A stretch of 64,000 nucleotides of DNA from Isoetes taiwanensis (taxonomy: Eukaryota > Streptophyta > Lycopodiopsida > Isoetales > Isoetaceae). This document shows positions 55,495 to 64,000 of this stretch, one piece after another (position 1 is the stretch's first letter; each line of letters opens with the position of its first letter). The stretch is from the NCBI GenBank assembly GCA_021234155.1, contig JAJEKV010000038.1, positions 4,834,847 through 4,898,846 of the forward strand, given 5' to 3'. The notes beneath the pieces were generated by a model. That model was not told the DNA's origin, made no database searches, and worked only from the letters and a program-made list of their open reading frames with translations. Made by a program: the position numbers and the translations under genes.

Positions 55495-57465
55495 TAACAG
55501 GGGGTTTTTTTTCTGTTTTTGTACTGTTTTCTCTAAAGTTTTCATATGATTTGGTGGCCGTATTCATCCAGGTGTACTAAATAGTATTTCTAGAGTGCAC
55601 CCTTTTGTTAGCCGTTGATTTTAAAAAAGGGCAAATCCTGTGGTGGAGGCTTCTTTTGTGGTTTGTGGTTTTTTTTTAGGGTTGTGGGTTATAATGCTAG
55701 ATATTCGAGGTCTTAGTTTCTTAGTTTCTGAACTTGGCTGCGGGATACGGAGATCCATGGAAAGTGAAGAAGAGAGGGAGATGGCGAGACAGCGGCAAGC
55801 GGATGGCGGAACTATTCCTTCTGTGCTGGGATTTTTTCTTTGCCGAAAGTGCGCTTATAAGCGGCCACACGTCTCAATTGCTTGAAGCCTTCTTTCCTTG
55901 CTTTGCAAATCCGGCAGTACAACAGTTTTTCTTTTTCTGAGGTGGGTTCTCTGCCTTGCATTTCTTGTGAAGCAAACAATGAGGTTTATGTGTCATATTG
56001 GGATTTTTGGATTCTAAGGAGCTGGTAATTAAAGACCCAGATTCGAAAATACAAATCCACACACGGGGTCACAAATCACAGGGGGGTTATTTAATGGCAT
56101 GTCTGATGCAAGTTATGAAGTTCAAAAGGTACCATGTCTGTGGCATTTTGAAGGAAAGCAAGCGAACTCTGTGCTGGGGAAGAAGTCTTGATTCAGAAGG
56201 AGCAGGATCAACTATCCTTTCTTATCCTCCAATGTCCATGTCTCCAGGTGTATGCAAGCCGGAGTGCAAGAGGGGAACCTATAACGTAGTTTTTAAGGCA
56301 TCTAGGAAGGTAGGAAGCTTGTGTTCAGACCCAAATAACGGAATATGCGTTCCGTGCAGCCAAGGTTGTCCAGAGGGGATGATCGAATCAAGTCCTTGTG
56401 GTCCAGGTGGGGACAGAATTTGCACTTATAATTGTTCAGATCGTAAACATCAGAGATGCCCATCTGAGTGCCATACTAGAAAGAAAAGAAGTGTATCCCT
56501 TCAAGCACCCATTATCATTGGCGAATTGATCACTGCAGGTCTGGTTGTGGGCCTGCTTGCATTAGTAGGAATAATCTGGTACAGATACAGAGCGTCCAGA
56601 GAACCTCAGGCTGCAAGTAGACAAGGGTCTGTTAAAAAAGCTGTGGTTCATGCCCCTGCAGTTAAAAGGGCATCATTTAGGTCTTCTTTCCACAAGGGTA
56701 AAGCCGAGGTTTGGGCTCAGGAGGAGCTCAAAATTCCTAGGGCTGAGTCTTTCAAGTACCCAGAAATTGAACAGGCTACTGGAGGATTTGCAAAAGCAAG
56801 TGAAATTGGAAGAGGGAGTTTTTCGTGTGTTTTTAAAGGGGTCCTTGCAGATGGGCGAGTTGTTGCAGTGAAGAGGGCTACTCTGAGCTCCAAATAGCAG
56901 TATAACATCAAGGATTCAAAGGATTTTCACAACGAGCTGGACCTTTTATCTCGTTTGAATCATGCTCATTTGCTTAATCTGCTTGGGTATTGTGAAGAAA
57001 ATGGAGAGCGACTTTTAGTGTATGAGTTCATGGCACATGGAACCCTACATGAACATAGTGGCCGTCTCAGCTGGATTAGAAGGGTTAAAATTGCAGTTCA
57101 AGCAGCCAGAGGTCTTGAATATTTACACGGATATGCTTGTCCTCCCGTTATCCACCGTGATATTAAGTCTTCCAATATTCTTCTTGATCGTGATATTAAG
57201 TCTTCCAATATTCTTCTTGATGATGAATGGAATGCTCGGGTGGCGGACTTTGGCTTGTCTCTTTTGGGTCCTCCAGACAGCAACTCTCCTCTTTTAGAAC
57301 TCCCTGCAAGTACATTAGGTTATCTAGATCCTGAATATTATAGACTTCATTATTTGACCACCAAGAGCGACGTCTATAGCTTTGGCGTTCTCCTGCTTGA
57401 GATTCTCAGTGGCAGAAAAGCAATTGATCTTCAGTTTGATAAAGGCAATATTGTAGGCCACAATG
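55495..57465 (+). pseudogene. CRINKLY4-family receptor kinase fragment captured inside copia 2
   Basis: A receptor-like kinase in fragment form. The frame from 55998 holds one RCC1-like ectodomain repeat (YHVCGILKESKRTLCWG), a TNFR-like cysteine-rich region (GVCKPECKRGTYN, ICVPCSQGCPEG), a transmembrane helix (LITAGLVVGLLALVGIIW), and the kinase start (GRGSFSCVFKG, VVAVKRA). After a TAG at about 56895 the same frame region continues at 56955 with [53 protein letters not shown] and [19 protein letters not shown]. It stops after GNIVGH, losing the kinase C-lobe end. Most of the seven ectodomain repeats are missing. A 33-bp tandem duplication repeats DIKSSNILLDR in the catalytic loop. In the family this kinase controls epidermal and stem-cell fate; this copy cannot be functional. 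Confidence 0.88.
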
Positions 57466-57658
57466 CCTTATGCACAAGAACCTATAGATATGTACACAAC
57501 ATTCATACACAATTTTCATTGCCCCGAAGGGGCAAAAAAAATTTTTAACCTATAACACAAACCATTACATTACACGCATTAAAATTAAATTCCCCCTTAA
57601 ACCCCCTTTTGTTTGGGTGCATATTCACACGAGGGGTGACGTAGGGCAGCGAGAGCCC
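57254..57658 (+). repeat. Left arm of 400-bp inverted repeat
   Basis: Pairs with 57836-58241 in reverse complement. The first 205 bp encode kinase sequence ([18 protein letters not shown] onward). The rest is non-kinase sequence with TTGCCCCGAAGGGGCAA and TTTGGGTGCATATTCACAC. Confidence 0.92.
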
Positions 57659-57835
57659 TTATAATTATATTTTGCATGTATAAAATCAACACTATACAGT
57701 ATATTGCCTGAAATCTTATAGTATTTTTCAAATCTGGTTATACAGTATCACAATTTCTACACATCCATACCCCACAAACGAGGAATTGTATGTGCGGTGT
57801 AGATTAAGGAATAAGCGATGAATATGCCTATCCAA

Positions 57836-58241
57836 CAGCTCTCGTTGCCCGGAGTCACTCCCCGTGTGAATATGCACCCAAACAAAAAGGGGTTTAAGGG
57901 GGAATTTAATTTTAATGCGTGTAATGTAATGGTTTGTGTTATAGGTTAAAAATTTTTTTTGCCCCTTCGGGGCAATGAAAATTGTGTATGAATGTTGTGT
58001 ACATATCTATAGGTTCTTGTGCATAAGACATTGTGGCCTACAATATTGCCTTTATCAAACTGAAGATCAATTGCTTTTCTGCCACTGAGAATCTCAAGCA
58101 GGAGAACGCCAAAGCTATAGACGTCGCTCTTGGTGGTCAAATAATGAAGTCTGTAATATTCAGGATCTAGATAACCTAATGTACTTGCAGGGAGTTCTAA
58201 AAGAGGAGAGTTGCTGTCTGGAAAAACCCAAAAGAGACAAG
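57836..58241 (-). repeat. Right arm of 400-bp inverted repeat
   Basis: Reverse complement of 57254-57658 with few mismatches, separated by a loop of about 177 bp. It carries the same kinase segment in antisense, ending with GACAGCAACTCTCCTC on the minus strand at about 58220. Confidence 0.92.
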
Positions 58242-58244
58242 AAT

Positions 58245-59880
58245 CAGGAAAAAGTAGACGTTTACAAATGCTTTTGCTACCAGATGATAGTATTCCTGCA
58301 CTTATGGCATTGTTTGAACCTGGAGTACCTAACAATTTTGATGAAGCTGTTAGTGCAGAAGATGCAGAAAAGTGGAAAAGTGCAATGGAAGATGAAATGC
58401 AGTCATTCTTGCGAAATAATACGTATGAGCTTGTAAAGCATCCTGAAGGTAAAAACATAGTAGGGAATAAATGGATTTTTAAGATAAAGAAGGGTCCGGA
58501 TGGATGCATGCAAAAATATAAAGCCAGGTTAGTTGCACAAGGCTTCTCTCAGAAAAAAGGTATAGACTATGAAGAGACTTTTTCGCCCATTGTAAAACTT
58601 GCAAGTTTAAGAGCGAGCTACATCATATGGATGTAAGCACAGCTTTCTTGAATGCAGATATTGATGAAGAAATATATATGAAGCAGGCTCCTGGGTTCGA
58701 GCAAGGAGAAGATATGGTATGGAAATTAAAAAAGGCAGTCTATGGGTTAAGGCAAGCTCCAAGACAATGGTATATATGCATAAACAACTATCTAAAGGAG
58801 CAAGGATTCGAAAAGTTGAAGTCTGATGGTAATTTTTACATTTTTTGTGATGGAGATAGTTTTTGCATCATAGCTCTTTATGTAGATGATTGCATAATGG
58901 CATCAAACAATGCAAATTGTTTAGATCGATGCAAAACTTTTTTGAAGCAAAAGTTTAAGATGACAGATCTGGGTGAGCTTAAACTTTTTCTTGGTCTGGA
59001 AGTTGAAAGGGATAGAAAAAATAAAAGAATGACCATTACACAAGCAAGAAACATTCAAGGTATACTTGAAAGATTTAATATGACAGCTTGTAATTCTGTG
59101 AAAACGCCCATGGTAGCCAGTGCTAAGCTATCAGATGAAATGTGTCCTAAGACACGTGATGAAATAGCATATATGGAAAAGATACCATACAAAGAGCTCA
59201 TTGGTTGCTTGCTTTATGTAGCTAATAGCACCCGTCCTGATATTACATATGCAGTTAATTTTTTAAGCCGGTTTTTAAATAATCCGGATGTGCACATTGG
59301 CTCAAAAAAAACGAAGTTCTTAGGTACTTGAAAGGAACTCTTAATCATGGATTGGAGTATAAGGTGAGCAAAGAACCTAGCTTAGTGCTCAAGGCTTATG
59401 CTGATGCAGATTGGGCAGGAGACTTAGGGTCTCGAAAATCCATCTCTGGGTATGTCACTATGGTAGGAGAAGCTGCAATATCATGGCGAAGCAAAAAACA
59501 ATCCTCAGTTGCAATGTCTTCACCGGGCGCAATATGCAAAGAAAGATTCTAGTAGCAAAGGAAATAGTGTGGCTCAGGGGTCTATTACTCGAACTTGGAA
59601 TTATACAGGATAATGCAATGCATATATATAGTGATAGCATGAGTTGCATAGCTATGACAAAAAATCCAGTAATGCACGAAAGGACCAAGCACATTGAGCT
59701 ACACATGCATTTTGTTAGAGATTTGGTCGTGAAAGGATTGATACAGGTTTTATATGTGTCGACCAATGATCAAATGGCAGATTTATTCACAAAACCTCTA
59801 CAAGAAGACAAATTCAATAAATTTAAACTTGGACTTAGCATTGGAAACCCTTGTGACATGAAGGAGGAGTGTTAGAATAT
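58245..59880 (+). pseudogene. copia 2 reverse transcriptase and RNase H
   Basis: Resumes with [20 protein letters not shown] and [14 protein letters not shown] motifs are [37 protein letters not shown], and MDVSTAFLN after a small deletion and frame change at 58610. The catalytic YVDDCIMA is near 58880. RNase H shows AYADADWAGDLGSRKSISG (59397), a frame change near 59520, then SDSMSCIAMTKNPVMHERTK and QMADLFTKPLQ, ending at a stop at 59873. Three lesions inactivate it. Confidence 0.9.
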
Positions 59881-60463
59881 TGATTTTCATGTCACAATAA
59901 AAATTAAGGTGCATGACCTACACGTAATAGGCTAGGTGGAAATAACAGAAAACCTTGAATCATAATAGAAAAGAAAGATCGAATGAAACAAGGCGTACAC
60001 AGACAGATTGGCGGAAGGGTTTAGTCGACTCAAGTTTTTCTAACAGATGCCGGATTGATAAGAGAAGTATCGGACTTGGTAAGGAGACTTCCCAGAAGAG
60101 CTGGTTGTGCAGAGACGGCCGATTTATTGTGTATCCACGTATATCTTGATTGATCGCGGACCGCTTTTAGCCGAGTTCTGATTGCCCTGGCTTCTTCTAG
60201 CCAAACTATTTTGCTGCTATCGCTCTGGCTTATTCTAGCTGGATTGTTTTACTGCTGTGAATCACTATCGCTCTGGCTTATTCTAGCTGGATTGTTTTAC
60301 TGCTGTGAATCACTATCGCTCTGGCTTATTCTAGCCGGATTAATCTGCTGCTGTGGATCACTATTTGCTAGACTGGTGGAGAGTCATATGCACAGGCTAT
60401 TGCAGTGATTGTTTAAAGCATATGATTGTTTAAAGTACATACTATCCTGCTGAAATATCATCA
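59870..60463 (+). repeat. 3' LTR of copia element 2 (594 bp)
   Basis: Starts TGTTAGAATATTG after AAGGAGGAG. It contains three 48-bp tandem units (from 60218, 60266 and 60314) and ends ATCATCA before CTACA. Confidence 0.93.
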
Positions 60464-61084
60464 CTACACCAATTTTTGCAGCCTTAGCAACATAATCATG
60501 AGAAAGCGACCCAGGATTTATGCCCTTCTTAATGTGATTGACCTACATTCAAAGAAGAGAATAAAGCTAAATCCAAAAGTTCGATAAAAGAGCAATAGTA
60601 ATGGAGAAACTTCCTAAAACAAAAGCCAACTCACAGTTTGCACTCCATGTTTGTCAGCTCCTGAAAACTTGACAAACACTGTTGCTAGGATGACTGATAG
60701 CAATGGAGCTATAGCTGATACCCAAAAGAACTGTTTCTTCCTCTTGCTCTGTAGAAATAATTAATATATAATAACCTACCCAGAAAGCAAAACCATGCAA
60801 CTGTGGGAGGTGACAATGTAAAGTAACTATAGAACTGTCAAGATTTAAGGAGGAAGAACTAACAATGAATGAACTTTGCGATAAGCAAAAATGATAGAAA
60901 GAAGGCCCCGATCATAACTGTCTGCCAATTCCACTGAAACAAGGAGGATAGATCAACACCTATACTGCTTACTATCATTAAAAACTATAGAAGTAATAAC
61001 AACCTCATCTATTCTTGTCCACACAGATTTCAGGATTACAACTATATCTGTTTTAGTAGTGAAGGTATGTAATCCCATGAAACC
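60464..61084 (-). pseudogene. Sulfate transporter (SULTR-type) gene, four exons, interrupted
   Basis: Minus-strand exons encode the membrane region of a plant sulfate/proton co-transporter. 61084-61004: GFMGLHTFTTKTDIVVILK and SVWTRIDE. 60933-60864: WNWQTVMIGAFFLSFLLIAK. 60748-60635: SKRKKQFFWVSAIAPLLSV, ILATVFVKFSGADKHGVQT. 60542-60464: VNHIKKGINPGSLSHDYVAK, AAKIG. These match the conserved SULTR blocks (WNWQT, FWVxAIAPLxSV, ADKHGV, HIKKGINP). Introns of about 70-115 bp have GT-AG ends. The phase between the second and third exons does not fit, so a small lesion is likely. Copia 2 cuts the last exon, and an LTR element abuts the first. It was once a host gene and is now dead here. Confidence 0.85.
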
Positions 61085-62699
61085 TGTGACGTCCCCTACT
61101 CCTTATACGATGCCCACATCGTACTCGAAGGAGGAGCATTCCCCCTGGCAGCTACACTGACAGGGGGCCCACTGACTCCACTCCCATCCGGGATGAGCCA
61201 GCAAGGGAAGAATGGATGTGTCATTCACCCGTCTTCCATCGGGTCGACCTATCTGCGGAAGCGTGAATAAACAAACGTGAGCACAACTAACAGTAAACAA
61301 ATACAAGTACCTCGAGAGGTGAATACAATACAACATCACAGAGTAGCAATACCATAGAAATAACATCATCACATAACATAAATAACAAGAGGGGAGATCC
61401 TACCTGTGGCTCGACTCGAGGGGGATGACTGACGGCTAGGGTCTCCGTGAGTTCATTGCGCATGTAATTCATGGCAATGGATTTGGCTGGCATAGAACAT
61501 GGCTTAGGTAGTCCACTCCATCCGCCCCCCCCGTGCACACTTTTGCGCAGTAGGCTGAAAAAGTGTTGGGACTTGGCCGTAGGCCTCACGGTGAATAGCC
61601 GAGGGGGCTACTACTACCGGGTTGCATCTCCCCAGCCCCGATGAGGCAGAAGAGAGTTGCCTCCCTCCGCAGGCATCCATGCTCATCACAGCGCTAGAGG
61701 GCCACCGCCTTTATTCGACTTGAACTCACCGGAAGGTCATATTCACCACCCCACGTGTGTCGAGCTCATGCCTTGCCCACACGCAAAGGACAAGCCATTA
61801 AGCCTAGCCCACGAGACCCCCGATAGGCCTTTACTACCCGGGGGGGTCAAATGATGAGACAAGTTCCTCCTTATCAACCGCCTAGCCCCTTCACCCACAA
61901 CCAAAGGGTTCCCTGTGCATCGGGCAAGATATAATTGGGAACTAGTGGTGCTACCTAGGATCATCTGCTACACAGCTTTAGGTCTCTACCCCCCTTCCCA
62001 ATACATGGAGATCACAGAGTGAAATACATACAACATCACAGAACTGAAATAGAGAATATCATCTAATCTATCTACCTAAACAACAGAGTTAGGTTCCTTA
62101 GTTAGGGCTTATGATCTCGGGATCTATAAGGCCTCTAGAGTTGATCTAACATACTAAACCAGCCTATTGCCTTGCCCAAAGACGGCTTTGCACAACAGAA
62201 CAACTAGATACCTGCTCCTTGACCCGCTCCCCGACCCTCGGGGCGTCCATGCTCCCCGATCTTGTCAAGATGGCTGCTAATCGATAATCACAGTAAATCC
62301 GCTTTCCCGAGCTCAAGAATGCGGATTGAAGTCCATACTTGGCCGAAATGGCTCAAGAGAACCCCTGAACTCGAGAGAGGAAAGGAGCTCTAGGAAAACC
62401 CTAAAATGCAAAGAGAAGAAAGGTTTAGGGTTTAAGGGGAAAGCCCTTTTATAGAAACCCTTAGGGTTAGGTTAGATATTGGCCAAATGGGATTTAGCCA
62501 TTTGGCAATGGGGTCCATGGGGTTATTAATTGTGTATGTTTATTTAACATGCACAACATTCAATGTTGCCCCCTAGGTGCAACCCTTGCCCCTAGGTGCA
62601 ACCCTATATCGCCTCAAGCAAGTACATGTCATCCGTGACATGTACGGGCGACGGGTAGTATAATATACGATTCGGGCGATATTATGTTGGAACGCCACA
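61085..62699 (-). repeat. 3' LTR of a minus-strand LTR retrotransposon
   Basis: Read on the minus strand it starts TGTGGCGTTCCAAC (62699) and ends GGGGACGTCACA (61085). It is preceded by a polypurine tract AAGGTGGGGAGAA (62712-62700). Its length is 1615 bp. A TATA-like ATAAAAGGG and a leader with repeated CCTAAACCCT-type sequence (about 62400-62460) suggest the transcription start. The flank AAACC (61080-61084) is the likely target duplication; the other end lies outside the window. Confidence 0.75.
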
Positions 62700-64000
62700 T
62701 TCTCCCCACCTTGACTTGATGTCGCCCTCAAAGATCACGCCAGCTCTCCCCACCTTGGAAACCCCGCAATCACATTTTAATACACATAGGATGTATAGCA
62801 AAATTACCCCAAGGTAATATTTAAGTTTTAATTTCTATAACACATCCTTGTTTAATATCATACTATGGTAAGGGAGTCTTTCACCCTCTTACTTTATCAT
62901 CTATTATTATTCACAAAATTTTTATAGCTTACACCATTATTATTATTAACATAGTTCCAAAATTTCCTACTTAAGGTTCCACATCGCTTCCTTACAACAC
63001 ATCGTGACAAAATTATGTGTTGCAAGTCTTTGCAAGCAGGACCTTCCTCCCCAGAGACTCCCTATTGGCTTGCAGGTCCACACTACGCTAGCATACATTT
63101 AATTATTATAGATATTGGTTGTTAGGGAACCACCCATTAAATACAATTATATGGATGCAAGGCATATCTCCCAAGATAGGAAGATTATGTTTCTTCCATC
63201 ATGGCCGTGGAGACAAATGCCCTATCATGCCTATATGCCACTCATGCCTACACTCAGAAGTTGGCCAACGGGGAGATAGGGTCCTTCCCGTATATGGGGC
63301 GGAAGGGCCCTCCCGTAGGGCATTGACTAGAGGTGCTTTTCCTATCATGCATTCCCCTAATGACCTCTTATCTCTCGAGGTCGTGTACTTCCGTGGGGAC
63401 AAGTAGACCTTCTAATCTACCTCCCAACTCGCGGCAAGCAAAACCGCCGGTCATGCCTACAATGACATTACACCACGCCCTAGAGATCACCGTAGTGGTC
63501 TCATCATCATCGGGAACAACGCATGCAACCCATACCTAGCATAGGCTGCATGCGTGATTAATCTTAGCTACACATGAAATTTAATCTAAACCCAAATCGA
63601 CATGCCCGAGCCGATTTCTTGGGTGTCGATGTCGACATTTCTATGGACGAAATGACCATTGCATTGCTCCATGAGTTATGGTAATCGCTTCTCAAGATCT
63701 ATTTGTAGTGCCCACGTGGCGCCTTTCCACTTGTAAGTGTCTCTTTCACTGGGTATTGGAGGATTGAGATCTTCTTGTCTTCTTATAGGATCTGACAAGA
63801 AGAACCTCTGGAACAATCTCAAGGTGATCGCCCATTGTTTCCAGTAACTTTGGTCTCTCCAAAGATTTCCTCCGGATTAGAATGTGTTTCTTTAGGAGAC
63901 TTAAAACTCTTTTGGTTATCCTAATTGTCCAGCCCACCTTGGAGCAAGCTTCTTGTCCATTATCGATGCAGAAGCTTCAATTGTCGATGCTGTAATCGCC
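62700..64000 (-). mobile_element. Internal 3' part of the minus-strand LTR element
   Basis: Sequence between the polypurine tract and the window end belongs to the same element. Only short frames are open. The minus frame 63937-63746 contains GWTIRITKRVLSLLKK and could be a decayed integrase C-terminus; this is weak. No clear RT or integrase motif is inside the window, so the superfamily is not assigned. Confidence 0.4.

Larger units (their letters stand above)
52030..60463 (+). mobile_element. Copia element 2 carrying a captured receptor-kinase segment
   Basis: LTRs at 52030-52986 and 59870-60463 start TGTTAGAATATTG and end ATATCATCA. The element is flanked by CTACA (52025-52029 and 60464-60468). 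The primer site TGGTATCAGAGCC (52988-53000) and polypurine tract AAGGAGGAG (59861-59869) are present. Gag, protease, integrase, RT and RNase H follow the copia order and resemble copia element 1. About 2.75 kb between integrase and RT (55495-58241) is not retroelement DNA; it is a CRINKLY4-like kinase fragment with a large inverted repeat. It lies inside an exon of a sulfate transporter gene. Confidence 0.95.

Noticed and set aside
57946-58509. A separate minus-strand kinase gene
   Set aside because: It is the antisense arm of the inverted repeat fused to antisense RT sequence, not an independent gene.

Overview
The window is nuclear DNA of a land plant. Evidence: Ty1/copia elements with tRNA-iMet primer sites, a tRNA-derived SINE, a Helitron with a plant-type 3' hairpin and CTAG end, exons of a plant-type sulfate transporter, and a fragment of a CRINKLY4-family receptor kinase. 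A fern or another non-seed plant is my best guess, because of the large DUF7869-like elements and their style. That is inference, not proof. The DNA is intron-rich, AT-rich and almost wholly repetitive. Nearly every gene is a transposon gene or a broken host gene.

Layout. 1-2404: unassigned DNA with a perfect miniature LTR retrotransposon (TRIM, 1071-1524, TSD TATTT). 2405-10578: a decayed Ty3/gypsy element with TSD GAATT. 11331-19766: a left-truncated copy (A) of a large DNA-transposon-like unit. 21057-21280: a tRNA-derived SINE. 21502-33931: a complete 12.4-kb copy (B) of the same kind of unit, bounded by inverted repeats starting AAACCATCAT. 34-41.6 kb: mostly featureless DNA with tandem duplications and an RTE-like LINE remnant. 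41662-51244: a copia element (TSD ACTTG) carrying three nested insertions: a 3.2-kb Helitron, a 238-bp MITE with a 9-bp TSD, and a 552-bp MITE in its 3' LTR. 52030-60463: a second copia element (TSD CTACA) carrying a captured CRINKLY4-like kinase and a 400-bp-arm inverted repeat. 60464-61084: exons of a minus-strand sulfate transporter, broken on one side by copia 2 and on the other by a further LTR element whose 3' LTR fills 61085-62699.

The most interesting system is the A/B unit. Each copy has a divergent gene pair: a leftward gene with a basic or RG-rich start and an IIDGQHS motif like ParB/DGQHR proteins, and a rightward multi-exon gene with DUF8039-like modules followed by a DUF7869-like protein (LDNC...NKNR and GHTHEDVD motifs). 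A third, very acidic gene lies antisense in a large intron of the rightward gene. Introns and intergenic DNA of B carry at least ten palindromes of the form CACGC-N2/3-GCGTG. I infer a eukaryotic DNA transposon family whose DUF7869-like protein may be the transposase and whose ParB-like partner may bind the palindromes. Both copies are mutationally broken.

Domain names come from remembered family motifs; no database search was run.
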